Translations under genes and position numbers: made by a program
Origin: Ctenosaura bakeri
Taxonomy: Eukaryota > Chordata > Lepidosauria > Squamata > Iguanidae
Direction of reading: 5' to 3'
DNA length: 64,000 bases
NCBI GenBank assembly: GCA_948474755.1
Contig: CAOLHI010000960.1
Location: 1-64,000, forward strand
Shown: positions 10,548-20,495 of the stretch, piece by piece
Position numbering within the stretch: the stretch's first letter is position 1
Layout: every line of letters starts with the position of its first letter
The notes under the pieces: generated by a model
Database searches by the model: none
Seen by the model: only the letters and a program-made list of their open reading frames with translations
Told to the model about the DNA's origin: nothing

Positions 10548-11583
10548 GCAGGTGTTGGCGAGGTGGCCCCGGGTTTTTCCCCAGTTAAAGCACATGCCCA
10601 AACGGAGCGTTTTTTCCCTTCCTCAGCATTGAGGACGGTGGGGCCGCGAGGTTGTCGTTTTGGACGTCTTGTTTTTTGGTTCAGCTGAACAGTTGGGTTA
10701 TGCCTTCCATTTCAGTAGCTAGTCTGACCCAACCTACAGGGTCTGTGGATTGGCCTGCATTAAGCACCCGTGTAAATTGGATTTAGTCCATCTTTTATAA
10801 CCAAAAAATTTTATACTCCACGGGACTTTGGTGGCCAGGTTTCTAAATTCACGGGAAACGTCCCCACATCGTTCCCGCCTTGTTTCATTCGTTTCAGTTG
10901 ATATTTGGTGTTTTAAAAAATGGGGTCTTCAAAGGGTTGCAGATGGTTCATGAAGAGCTGCAGATTTTCAGTTTCGGGGGGGGGGAGTCATATAGGTTCG
11001 CTACCCAGCTTTTGAGTCCTTTCATCCTCTGGCTTAGGTATCGAATTCGGGCCGCATCATCCCGAAATAGATGGCCGTGATCAATCATGAAATTGTTTGC
11101 CATAGTAAAAAAAAAGGGAAATTTCTCCCCCTTCCCGTTGAAGGTCGCTTTCAGGCTCCCAATTTCTGAGTAACAGTGGCGCTGGCGTGTGCCCTGTTGG
11201 TTGCTGGGGCGGACCAGGGGGCCTGCCGCCGAGACAGCCGCTCGGGCTCCTCCTGGTGATTCCCTGTCTGCGAGGGACGGATGCGCATCCGCGTAGCATG
11301 GTCTTGAGTTCAGATTTCCCCATTTTTCTTTCCAGTTCGGTTTCCATTTGCTTTTCTCCTCCAAAAGGGATAGGTCTTTTGCTGAGTATCCCATCTAGCA
11401 GCCCTTCTGCGTTGTCTCAAAGAGTATGGGCCCTTTTTCCCCAACCCAGGTTTGGCCGCTTGTGGGGGTTTCCATAGCCTCGGTCAGGCGCAATTTTGTC
11501 TTGGTATCCAGGGGCACTTCAGTTTCTGTAGCTCCATCAGATTCTGCAATCCTTGCTTTCTTAGTAATCGACTGGTCCATCAA
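10548..11583 (-). pseudogene. Gypsy gag, stop-interrupted and frameshifted
   Basis: Gag starts near MMDQSITKKARIAES (11583) and stays in one frame to 10948 except for a TAG at 11395-11397; the next codon is ATG in the same frame. The capsid-type segment includes FTMANNFMIDHGHLF and RIRYLSQRMKGL. Farther on (10592-10548) the minus strand encodes CFNWGKTRGHLANTC, a zinc knuckle of CCHC type in which the second cysteine is tryptophan and one extra residue precedes the histidine. The protein would package element RNA. Between 10948 and 10592 the frame is broken. Confidence 0.75.
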
Positions 11584-11615
11584 TTGGTGATTTTTTTAAA
11601 GGATTTCGAGCTTTC

Positions 11616-11895
11616 TGTCAGGACAGATTCACTCTTACACGGATCCCAAAATTAAGAAGATTTATTGTAACATAGTAAGGGATGCTGTCTTCAGACGTTA
11701 AAGCTCGAGAATGCGTTTTCCCCCCCTTACACTTTAACAGAATTTCTCCAAAAGTTGTAAAAGAACGAACGTCATCATGCCAAATGGTTCCTTTGAAAAT
11801 TAGCCAGAAGGAATGGTTGGCGCCTGGGAATAGTAAAGCCACTATAATTTCCTCAGTCTCTGTACCAAACAATAAAACATGGGGAAACCCCAAAA
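11616..11895 (-). repeat. 5' LTR of the gypsy element, damaged
   Basis: The copy (280 bp) matches the other LTR over long exact blocks, for example gatttattgtaacatagtaa and gaacgaacgtcatcatgcca, but differs by many short losses, often leaving longer A or C runs. The end that should read cgaca is ccaaaa, so the TG...CA end is lost on that side. The flank ggttc (11896-11900) completes the target duplication. Confidence 0.88.
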
Positions 11896-11900
11896 GGTTC

Positions 11901-12200
11901 TGAACCCGGGGGCTGGGCTCTTGTATAAAAAAGACCTACTGGGTGAAAGAGGAGGAGGCTAGTATCTCTTTTAGCAATGTGCACCTGAGTTCTTTGCACA
12001 GCAGCAGGCGAGACCTGGTTTGGGGGCTTTGCAGTGGTTGATCATGAATCCATTTGCCAGGTGCCCCATCCCCCCCGCGGAAATTTCACTGCTTTTTTTG
12101 GCGGAGGGGGCACGGTAGGAGACGGGCTGGGACAAGCCCATTCTGCTGGTGTACTGTGCATCCTGCTAAACAGTCTCCCTTTGGGAATTGAAAAAAAGGC
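11901..12200. other. Unassigned sequence, possibly hAT remnant
   Basis: The first bases, read across the gypsy insertion, give cagtggttctgaacccgggg, similar to a hAT terminus. The rest has several long homopolymer runs (ccccccc, ttttttt) and no gene. Confidence 0.35.
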
Positions 12201-12644
12201 AGGCCAGAGGAGGGCGACCAAAATGGTGAAGGGTTGGGCTATGAAGCCCTATGAGGAGCATGTTAGGGGCTGGGGGGCTTAATCTGCAGAAGAGAAGGTA
12301 AAAAGGGGACAGGATAGCCATGCTTAAATATTTGAAGGGCTGTCATGTTGAAGATGGAGCAAACTTGTTTCCTGCTGCTCCAGAGACTAGGACAAGGAGC
12401 AATAGATTCAAGCTGCAGGAAAGGAGATTCCACTTGAACCTCAGAAAGGACTTCCTGACGGTCAGAGATATACGGCAGTGGAATATGCTGCCTCAATGGA
12501 GTGTGGTGGAGTCTCCTTCTTTGGAGGTTTTTAAGCAGAGGCTGGAGGGCCATCTGTTGGGAGTGCTTTGATGATGTGTTCCTGAATGGCAGGGGGTTGG
12601 ACTGGATGGCTCCTGAGGTCTCTTCCAACTCTATGATTCTATGA
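12201..12644 (+). mobile_element. CR1 LINE, 3' end
   Basis: The copy starts in the segment for RRATKMVK and runs to the tctatgattctatga end. It has a frameshift near 12260, after which the block from [14 protein letters not shown] to VVESPSLEVFKQ is open for 83 codons. Only the C-terminal part of ORF2 is present. Confidence 0.92.
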
Positions 12645-12687
12645 CTTCTATAACCCTAGCAAATGTCGAGGAGTGACTGCCCCTCCC

Positions 12688-12776
12688 GGCCCCTCTCTAA
12701 ACTGCAAACCCCAGGATCCCATAGAATGTTGAAAGTGGAATAATAGCACTATAACAGTGTAGTGCAGAAATGGCCC
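12688..12776. mobile_element. Harbinger-type MITE, right half
   Basis: The stretch from ctctctaaactgcaaacccc to gtagtgcagaaatggcc is the right arm of the 3718-type palindrome. The left arm is absent, so this is a truncated copy. Confidence 0.75.
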
Positions 12777-13054
12777 CAGAAGGCTCATGTGAGAAGGTAT
12801 GGATTTGCAGCTAGTCTGGACCTAAGATGTACAGGTGATGGCATAGCATATGAAAAAGGAAGTTATTTTAAGTGGTTGAAAGGGAATTTGAGGAATTAAT
12901 AGATCGAAAATTTATATATGACTGAGAAAATGTGTAAAAGGTGAATACGTGACTGCTGGCAGGAGAGGGAGAGACACTAGAAGGAAAAGCCTGTTACTAA
13001 GTTAAGAGAAACAGAGCTATAAGATAAAAGTGGAGTCAACCTTTAGTGATGTAA

Positions 13055-13188
13055 GTATAGCCATTCCAGTTGTCAACATCCTATGGAATCCTGAGCCCCC
13101 TCCCTAAACTGCAAACCCCAGGATTTCCATAGGCTGTTGAAAGTGGAATAATAGCACTATAACAGTCTAGTGTGGAAATGGTTTGAGT
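13055..13188. mobile_element. Harbinger-type MITE, internally deleted
   Basis: A shortened left arm (agccattccagttgtcaaca) is followed by a full right arm that ends agtctagtgtggaaatggtt. The arms are no longer perfect complements, so this copy is older than the one at 3718. Confidence 0.75.
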
Positions 13189-13419
13189 CTTAACAATCTT
13201 TGAGGGAGGGCTTTGTCTCCATCCCACCCTCCTCTCCGGTTTGTCTGGTGAGGACACGGGAGAGAGTCTTTTCAGTGGTAGCTCCCACTGAAGACGTGAT
13301 TTGTCCTGTCTCTGCTCTCTTTTCACTTTCAAAGAGGGCTTCTGCCTTAACTCATCAGGGCAGGGGGACATGCCGTTAGGTATGCTGTTTTTAATATGGA
13401 ACAAGTGTTTTAAACTTTT

Positions 13420-13590
13420 TTTACATTAATTTCTCAAAAGTGATGTTTTTCTTGGATGGATAGTTTAACGCTTTTTAAACTTGTTTGCTACATATTGTTT
13501 TAGCTGTTTTGCTTTAATTTATATTTTCAGCTATTTTGAGACCTATTTGGGAGAAAGCCGGAATAGAAAATAAATATATACAAAATAGGT
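13420..13590 (+). mobile_element. L2-type LINE tail
   Basis: The 3' part includes attttgagacctatttggga and gccggaatagaaaataaata, a typical L2-type end just before A-rich sequence. No open frame remains. Confidence 0.5.
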
Positions 13591-14279
13591 CTGTTTCTAG
13601 TACATGCGCATTTTTACATGTGTTCATCCCTAAATCCATTTTGTAATATTTCCATTCTCAACCTCCCTGAAAAAACAAAAACAAAACAAATGAAAATGTG
13701 CATATCAATAAGCGTTAACACATGCAACGATGCATTTTCAATTTTTTTTCACAAAATATGCATTTATGTAATAATAATAGAATAATAATATTTGTTATTA
13801 TTTCTACCCACTTCTCTCTAAGGCTTGAGGTGGGTACAACATAAGGTAAAATACAATTAAAAACACATTGTAGATTAAAATGCACTAAAAACACAGAAAA
13901 CCATTTAAAATACATGTTCAAAATTCAAAATTCAAAATTGACTTTTGAATGCTTTTAAAGCAGAGAGCTGCACTGCAAAGTCCACAGAATTATGAAATCT
14001 GAGGGATGTATTACAATCCAGTCGGTGCATTAGTCTGGGAGTTGTGCCTCCGTTCAGTTCACATGAAAACTTTTGACTTACTGACTTGAGCACTGCAATG
14101 AATGCTGGCAAAACGCAGCATTACTTCTTAGCAGAGTGGTGTTAATTTATCAATTTGAAAGCCAGGGATACTATTTCTGAGTATCACTTTATGTTGAACA
14201 TGGGCAGAATGCTCCTCTTCTTGCCCTGTACAGGGAAACAATTACCTGCGGCACTAACTGAGCCTTCTGCAGCCCAGAT
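13591..14279. other. AT-rich unassigned sequence
   Basis: The segment is AT-rich, with short irregular repeats (attcaaaattcaaaatt at 13923-13939, aataataatagaataataat). A (68 codons, minus) frame at 13715-13921 has no motif. I see no gene. Confidence 0.4.
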
Positions 14280-14720
14280 GTGACCAAAATGGTGAGGGGC
14301 CTGGAAGCCATAAAGCCCTATGAGGATAGACTTAGAGAGCTGGGTATGTTTAGTCTGCAGAAGAGAAGGTTAAGAGGGGACATGAGAGCCGTGTTTAAAT
14401 ATTTGAAGGGATGTCATGTAGAGGAAGGAGAGGGCTTGTTTTCTGCTGCTCCAGAGATCAGGACAAGGAGCAGTGGATTCAAGCTGCAGGAAAGGAGATT
14501 CCACCTGAACCTCAGGAAGAACTTCCTGACAGTCAGAGCTGTCCGGCAGTGGAATCTGCTGCCTCCGTGGAGTGTAGTGGACTCTCCTTCCTTGGAGGTT
14601 TTTAAGCAGAGGCTGGATGGCCGTCTGTCGGGAGTGCTTTGAGGATGTTCCTGCATGGCAGGGGGTTGGACTGGATGGCCCCTGTGGTCTCTTCCAACTC
14701 TACATTTCTATGATTCTATG
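14280..14720 (+). mobile_element. CR1 LINE, 3' end with 120-codon open frame
   Basis: The open frame encodes the ORF2 C-terminus from TKMVRGLEAIKPYEDRLREL to VDSPSLEVFKQRL without a break, followed by the 3' end with atttctatgattctatg. The unbroken frame points to a fairly young copy. It is the closest relative, by eye, of the copy at 52093-52590 (shared EDRLRELGMFSLQKRRLRGD). Confidence 0.93.
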
Positions 14721-14724
14721 TTGT

Positions 14725-14830
14725 TGGATTATCTAGATGTTTTGGATTGCAACTTCCATGAGCACCATCTAGCATGGCTATTTGTCAGGGATAATGTGAG
14801 TAGTAGTCCAAAATGTCTAGAATGCACAAG
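14725..14830. mobile_element. hAT-type MITE fragment
   Basis: Left and right parts are complementary in the style gttttggattgcaacttcca ... gtagtccaaaatgtctag, the pattern of a very common reptile hAT-type MITE with an internal inverted repeat. Ends and target duplication could not be fixed. Confidence 0.45.
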
Positions 14831-14935
14831 CTTGGGGAAAACTGCAAAATACTTTTTTTTTACACTTTTAAGATGGTTATATATGGATAATCCATGACAG
14901 TGGTCCCAGAAGTTTTTTCTAGGCCTTCCCGTTGC

Positions 14936-15118
14936 TTCTGTTGTTGCTGTGTGCTTTCAAGTCACTTCCAAGTTATGGCGACCCTACCATGGGGTTTTCT
15001 GAGGCTGAGAGTGTGTGACACGCCCAAGATCACCCAGTGGTTTCCATGACGGAGCAGAGAATCAAACCCAGGTCTCTGAGGTTGTAGTCCAATGTTCAAA
15101 TCACCACACCATGCTTAT
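14936..15118 (-). mobile_element. tRNA-derived SINE, minus strand
   Basis: The tail (ttgttgctgtgtgctttcaa, then cttccaagttatggcgaccc) is at the left, and the tRNA-like head, with the B-box region as aatcaaacccaggtctctg on the plus strand, is at the right. The copy is about 50 bp shorter than the others through loss of a middle segment. Confidence 0.8.
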
Positions 15119-15412
15119 GTCTATGCTTTCTTAATATAGTTGTATCTTACCCTGTGTTATTTTGTTTAACAGGAATTCCTCTTAAGTATGCACCAGGGTA
15201 GGTAAAGGCATGACATCTTTTAAGTTTCTTGGCTGAATTCTGGCCCAAATTAAATTTTTAGACCCAGCTAGCGTAGAACTATTGAATAATTGGGAATTGG
15301 TAAGTGATTTAATAGATCTACTCCAGTTGAGACTGACAAGTGAAGTTAGCTGCCTTGAGTCCTGGTTTGGGGAGAAAAGGCAGGAGATATATAAAGTTAA
15401 GAATGATAATCA

Positions 15413-15650
15413 TAGAGAACCAGTATGGTGTAGTGGTTTGAGTGTTAAGACTATGATTCTGAGAACCAGGGTTCAAATCCCTGCTTAGCCTTGGAAACCC
15501 ACTGGATAACTTTGGGGAAGTCACACTCTCTCAGCTTCAGAGGAAGGCAAACCCCCTCTGAACAAATGTTGCCGAGGAAACCCCATAACAGCTTTGTACT
15601 GGGGTCTCCCTTAGTTGGAAGTGGCTTGAGGGCACACAGCAACATAAATG
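15413..15650 (+). mobile_element. tRNA-derived SINE, plus strand, best copy
   Basis: This is the clearest SINE copy. The A-box-like word tggtgtagtgg lies at 15426-15436 and the B box ggttcaaatcc at 15470-15480, the normal RNA-polymerase-III promoter spacing. The body (gtcacactctctcagcttca) and tail (ttggaagtggcttgagggca) follow, and it ends near cacagcaacataa. It is transcribed in related genomes by Pol III and moved by a partner LINE; whether this copy is active is unknown. Confidence 0.88.
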
Positions 15651-16330
15651 ATCATCACAGGGTTCTGTGTTCTAGTCCGAGACTCCAAGCACCGCACCTG
15701 CTTATTCGATTATTCTATATTTGTTCATTATTCATTCATTCGGTAAAATAATTCTGAAAAACCCAGTGGTGATAAGCATCTTGTCCTCTATGCACCTTCC
15801 ACTTTATACCGTCTCACCCTCTGGATTTGTTGTTTCCATTTTGGTTTTATATCTCTGGAAACCTGTGAAGATGTAATAAGGATTGATGGTTCAGGGGTTA
15901 AGTAGAATTGATCTGCTCAGCTTTTGCACACACGGTGTTCTCTCACCCTGTCCTTTGAAGGATAAATGTCTTATTCAGACAAATCCCAATCGCTTTTCCA
16001 ATAGATTCAGGTTGCTGCTCTGTGTTTATTATCAGACACATAAAAAGCACTTACTCGACCATCCAGGCTTGAGCACCGAGCTGCAAAAAGATGAGGATAG
16101 CGGAGGTTCAAATACCGCTTATCATTTACTGAGAAGAAATCTTACCCCTGTAATGCTTTATTTATGGGTTTCCTCTTGAAGATGTTCCCAAAATTGACTG
16201 TAGGAAAGGCTGGCAGAATGGATGACCTTATCCTGTTTTTATTTCTTCATTTTTCTTTCATTAATAAAGCTTTCTGTCATTCCATAACTGGACTTTTATT
16301 TATCCCATTTATGTCTCTGGGTGGCCTGTG
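15651..16330. other. Unassigned intergenic sequence
   Basis: No gene is seen. A 98-codon plus-strand frame at 15883-16179 has no recognisable domain. A short attcattattcattcatt-like word lies near 15722. Confidence 0.4.
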
Positions 16331-16500
16331 TTAAAGAATATTCTAATCAGAATGAACATCTCCTTGAATGAGATTTTTGCACCAAGCTCTGCGCAAAATT
16401 GCGTCAACTTCACTGGCTGCCAGTTTCTTTTAATGTATCCAAAGCAAAGTGAAGCCTCTTTCCAATTTACATTATCTTGTGTTTTCATGTAAGTCTACCA
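16331..16500 (+). mobile_element. Possible L2/CR1-type LINE fragment
   Basis: The stretch gcgtcaacttcactggctgc encodes an HWLPV-like segment, which in L2 and related LINEs lies in the C-terminal part of ORF2. The match is short, so this is tentative. Confidence 0.35.
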
Positions 16501-17094
16501 TGTCCTGTTTTTGCATTAATCTGCAGTGTCTTAAAAAAAAAAAATCCACACGAAGAATCCACATTTAAGTATGCATTTTTAATGTATTTTCGCAGAGAAG
16601 GTACCATATATAAACAGACAGTAAAATAGAAATATTATATCATAACTAAGACATAAAAACACATCAATTTAACTTTCAGCCAATTAAAAAACATTTGTAA
16701 AGAAGGAATGAGCAAGACCCAGCAATTGAACACAACCTCCTTCAGCGACATGAAAAAACATGACTCACTGGAAAGGACAAGAATGATGGAGAAAGGTGAA
16801 GAAATTAGGAAAAGAGGAAGACTGCAAAAAAAAAAAAAGGGAAAAAGGTAGCTGGGCGACTTAATAAAGCAAGTCATGGTCTTGAGTTTGCAAAACCTGG
16901 GAAAGGTAGGAAACAATATAATCTCCTGGATATCACCAGTTCATAGGATCCCCAGAAGCTGAAACTGACTTAATGCTGTATAACACACACAGACACTTTA
17001 GCAACAAATTGCTCTAAAGAAACAAAAGCCCATCTGAGCACAAGTCAGTGGTGATCGGCAGCTTCCATGCCAGTTAGAATCTGCTCTGGGTCTT
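16501..17094. other. Unassigned AT-rich sequence
   Basis: Two A runs (16532-16544 and 16826-16838) are visible. A minus-strand frame of 93 codons at 16635-16916 is rich in Phe, Ser and Leu and has no motif. I see no gene. Confidence 0.4.
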
Positions 17095-17192
17095 AGTCTA
17101 AACTTTAAGGGAGCTATCCAAGGTGCTGAACTTATTAGGGTAGGTTCACTACCTTGGATAGAGCCTTCAAAATTCAAACTAAAACATGGAGT
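17095..17192. repeat. Imperfect hairpin with CTATCCAAGGTGCTGAAC core
   Basis: Two arms of about 38 bp face each other: the left ends gctatccaaggtgctgaac and the right starts gttcactaccttggatagag. The outer parts (tagtctaaac and its diverged complement) also pair. Related arms occur at 39463-39558 and one at 41405-41435, so this is probably a small hairpin MITE family. Confidence 0.5.
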
Positions 17193-17830
17193 GAGTTCAC
17201 TGCCCCACTGACATAGAAGCCAGCCGCTGCTGCTGGCATAAATGGAAAGATGACTGCAATAAGGCTGGTTTGGCTTTTTCTGGCAGAGATTTCCATACTA
17301 GAGCTTGGGCAGCCGTTTTGTCATGTAGCCTCCTCTAAGGCTGGGACAAAGAGAAGAGTCTCTTCCAAGGGTCATAAAGTGTAGACAAGCTCATATGAGA
17401 GAGGTTGGTTTTTATAAGAGCTTGGTCCCAAGGTGTTGATGACTTGCTTTATTTTATGGTTATATTTTAAGATTTTCTAAGTAACCTTGGATATAAAATT
17501 GAGAAAATTATGAGTGAATGGTATAGTATGGTCTAGGTCTCATCATCTTTCAATATCCTTAGGTTCTGTGTAGCATTCTTGGTGGTCTGGTTCTTGATCC
17601 TGGGAGATAAGAATTGAAAGAGGATCTAAGAAATTAAGACTGCAGTCCTATTCACATTTATCTCAAACTGAATTCACTGGGCTAAATCTACTGCTAGTAC
17701 CAAGTAGAGCAGGGTTACTAAATCTGTAGCTCAATGGAGATCAAATCCCATTGATTTGGTGTGAGGCAGGGAGAGCATTAATTAACAATTGAAATTAACC
17801 CAAGGAAACTCATTCTAACTAGAAATGGAG
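17193..17830. other. Unassigned intergenic sequence
   Basis: Nothing is recognised. No open frame of note is present and the composition is ordinary. Confidence 0.4.
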
Positions 17831-18112
17831 TAGAATCATAGAATCATAGAGTTGGAATAGACTACAATGGCCATCAGGTCCAACCTCCTGCCATGCAGGA
17901 ATAGACATCAAAGCACTCCCAGCAATTGCCATTCATCATCCATTTAAAAACTTCCAAAGAAGGTGACTTTACCACACTCTGAGGAAGCATATTCCACTGC
18001 CAAACAGCTTTTACCGTCAGGAAGTTCCTCCTAATGTTTAGGTGAAATCTCTTTTCCTGTAGAATGAATCCATTGCTCCGTGTCCTTATCTCTGGAGCAG
18101 CAGAAAGCAAGC

Positions 18113-18685
18113 TGTTAGGGTGGATAAACAAACTACACCTTATTGTACCACAGATGGACACGGAGCTGATATGAACCCCCCAAAATTAAAGTAGGAAGAT
18201 GGTAAGGAAAGGAATGGAGCAAAATGACAAGAAAGACACAAGCACACACAAGTATCTTTGGCCAAAGGATCCCTTTGGTAATCACTAAAGAGTGATGACC
18301 CCAGAAGGATGATATATTCTTTCAGGCTTTCCTTCTTATACCATTTTTATATTTATGTTAAAGAATGCTTACAGAAAAGAAAAGATTCATGCATCGGCAT
18401 TGCAGAATCACAGCTTGTACATGTGTTACTTTCTGTCTGACCTTTAACATTGTTACGTCTGTGTTGTTCCAGGCAACATCCTGTGTCATTCCCAAAGACT
18501 TCTTTCACAATAGCAGTATCCTTTGCTTGTACATACTGATTGTAAACAGGAGCAGAGCAGAATAAGTAATTCTAAAGCAAGGTTGCTTGGTGAGCTACGA
18601 CTATCCAAACTATCAATCAATATTAAATGACTAACAACTATGAATTCTCCAGTAAATTTCCAAGCACCAAATTTCCAGCCCCACA
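18113..18685 (-). mobile_element. Solo LTR inside CR1, 4-bp duplication AAGC
   Basis: The 573-bp insert starts tgttagggtggataaac and ends ccagccccaca on the plus strand, so it has TG...CA ends. AAGC flanks it on both sides (18109-18112 and 18686-18689), and both sides are CR1 sequence. On the minus strand an ATAAATATAAAAATGG stretch could be a TATA region and CAATAAGG lies near the end, which suggests minus orientation. A 4-bp duplication is typical of gammaretrovirus-like LTRs. No internal region is present. Confidence 0.8.
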
Positions 18686-18950
18686 AAGCTTGCTCCATCT
18701 TCAACATGACTTCCCTTCAAACTGAAACATGGCTATCGTGTCTCCTCTTAACCTTCTTTTCCTGAGGCTAAACTTACCTAGCCTCCTAAGTTGCTCGTCC
18801 TAGGTCTTCATGGTTTCCAGAGCCTTCACCATTTAGATGGCCCTCCTCTGGACACATTCCAGCTTGTCAATATCCTTCTTGAACTGTAATGTCTAGAAAT
18901 GGACATGATATTCCAAGTGAGATGTAATTAAAACAGAATAGAGTGGTATC

Positions 18951-19272
18951 TGTCAGGAACCGAAATCACACACACAAATGTAACAGTGCCAATACACGAT
19001 TTATTAGGAGTGTGATACGTTGTACAGGACTTCAGTGAGCGAACTGAAAGCAATTAGCAGAAATCAAACATTAGAAGCAATAGATTCTCTTCTCACAGCA
19101 AGAGACAACAAGAGACCTCGAAAGAGCCCAGCTCAGGCTGGTGGTTCTTATCAGTGCTGCATTCCTGGCTTTGTTTCTCTAATGGTCTTTGGTTCCCATC
19201 CTTGGTTGCAAGCAAGCAGCTAATTAACTACTACTACATGTCCCATACTGAAATATGGAGGGCTATCTGACA
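18951..19272 (-). mobile_element. Solo LTR inside CR1, duplication GGTATC
   Basis: The 322-bp insert starts tgtcaggaaccgaaatcaca and ends gggctatctgaca. GGTATC is found on both sides (18945-18950 and 19273-19278), and the flanks join into normal CR1. The cgatttattagg word gives an AATAAAT-type signal on the minus strand. The TGTCAGGAAC start is shared with the gypsy LTR at 6868, so a gypsy origin is likely, though the bodies differ. Confidence 0.82.
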
Positions 19273-19330
19273 GGTATCACTTCCCTTGATCTCGACCCTA
19301 TACTCCTATTGTTGCAACCCAGAAGGCTGA

Positions 19331-19682
19331 ATCTGTGCTGCAGAATTCTAGTACTTTGTTAGCCCTTTATTTATTTATTTCAGGCATTTGTTACCTTTCA
19401 GCCCACAGTGTTTCCCAATCTGTTATCTTTGATAATAAATAAAAACATGAGAAAATTCAGACAGCCAGAGCAGCCACTCCTGGATTTAAAGACTGAAGGC
19501 TGTGCCAAATAATACAGTCTGCTGGAAGCGCAAAAGGGATGGTGCCAGGCTGATTTCATTTGGGAGGGAATTCTACAGTTAGGGTGCTGCTGCAGAGAAG
19601 ACAATGCTAGGGTTCCATCCAATGGATTCCTAGGATTGTACATAAATGGCTAGAAGCCCAAGGGAGAACTAGAGAATTCTAA
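19331..19682. other. Unassigned intergenic sequence
   Basis: No gene is seen. A ttatttatttattt run lies near 19367-19380. Confidence 0.4.
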
Positions 19683-20114
19683 GGCCCTTTTTGCACCTTA
19701 CCTTCATCGTGGCAGTGGGGAGTGGCACTCACGCGAGCAGCCGTTTGCGCAAGCCGCTCACGGCAGCCCTTCTGCCTCCCGCAGCAGCTTGACGGTTGTG
19801 CGACCGTCACGCTAGTGCCCCGCCCCTTCCTTTCGCAGTGCAACCTGAGGGCTGTAGGCTGCGCTGGAGGAGGAAGTGTGACTGGGCCGGCTTGTTCGGT
19901 GCACCGCACGCAGGTAAGTGCTCGAGGGCCCTGCGAGCATTACGCGAGGCGCAGTATTTTTGGCTTAGAGCTGAAAATAAGAAAAAACGTGCGCGTCCTG
20001 CTTTAGGCTCCTGAGCGTTGCGTGAATGGGAGTGCGTTGTATGGACCGATGCTCCCATTTACACAATGCTCAAGGGGCCCTCACGCAAAAAAAAAACTGT
20101 GTGCAAAAAGGGCC
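19683..20114 (+). mobile_element. CpG-rich Harbinger-type MITE, 432 bp
   Basis: The element starts ggccctttttgcacc and ends gtgcaaaaagggcc, with TAA on both sides (19680-19682 and 20115-20117). The inside is GC- and CpG-rich (for example cacgcgagcagccgtttgcg and gcgtgcgcaag-type words), unlike its surroundings. A second copy of nearly the same length lies in the opposite orientation at 36679-37112. The 94-, 72- and 83-codon frames inside are a consequence of GC content; nothing in them resembles a transposase. Confidence 0.85.
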
Positions 20115-20237
20115 TAAGTCTTTCACCAAATTATAAACCCTAGAATCCTGTAAGATGGAGATATGCCGTTTAAGGTTGTATCAGACTGCTATAGTGTGCA
20201 GCGTGTGTAAACCCCTGTATAAGGCTGCAATTTAGTC

Positions 20238-20487
20238 CAGTTGCGTAGGGATGGGGGGCGATGGGAGTGGTGCACCCCAGGCAGCAATTTTTTGAAGGCA
20301 CCGTGGCTCTTTGTTTGCCTCCCCCCGTGCTGTAGCCCCACCCCCCATGTGTCCTAGCCCTGGCCTGTCCGTTGTAGCCATGCCCCTGCATGCCATAACC
20401 ACACTCTGTGTGTCATAGCCACACATCCCACATGCCATAGCCACGTCCCTGCCCCTCCGCCTGCCGGCACTCCAAGCTCCACCACTG
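20238..20487. mobile_element. hAT-type MITE with internal tandem units
   Basis: The ends are cagttgcgtagggatgg and gctccaccactg. The 8-bp flanks atttagtc (20230-20237) and gtttagtc (20488-20495) match at 7 of 8, as expected for a hAT duplication. The inside holds tandem units of roughly 20 bp built on catgccatagccac-type words. The element at 45603-45811 is the same family. Confidence 0.8.
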
Positions 20488-20495
20488 GTTTAGTC

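Larger units (their letters stand above)
6868..11895 (-). mobile_element. Ty3/gypsy LTR retrotransposon, complete but decayed
   Basis: The element is about 5.0 kb, on the minus strand, with LTRs at 6868-7172 and 11616-11895 and a 5-bp target duplication ggttc (6863-6867 and 11896-11900). In element order, right to left, it holds gag (11583 down to about 10548), an aspartic-protease-like region (10261-9869), reverse transcriptase remains (about 9700-8940), RNase H (8939-8730) and integrase (8318-7287). The order RT-RNaseH-integrase with a C-terminal KLSPRFLGPFPV motif is that of Ty3/gypsy, and the motif type is that of vertebrate chromovirus-like gypsy elements. Many frameshifts, homopolymer runs and lost catalytic residues make it non-functional. 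Where it joins the flanks, cagtggttc/tgaaccc suggests insertion into a hAT-like terminus. Confidence 0.92.
17831..19330 (-). mobile_element. CR1 LINE split by two solo LTRs
   Basis: On the minus strand this is one CR1 3' region. Its 3' end is at 17831 (gaatcatagaatcatagagt), the C-terminal coding part runs to 18112, continues at 18686-18950 and again at 19273-19330. The two joins restore normal CR1 sequence when the inserts at 18113-18685 and 18951-19272 and one copy of each target duplication are removed. The frame is broken in several places. This is the clearest nested stack in the window. Confidence 0.9.

Noticed and set aside
15413..15490. A tRNA gene
   Set aside because: A and B boxes are present, but there is no cloverleaf and the sequence continues into a SINE body and tail.
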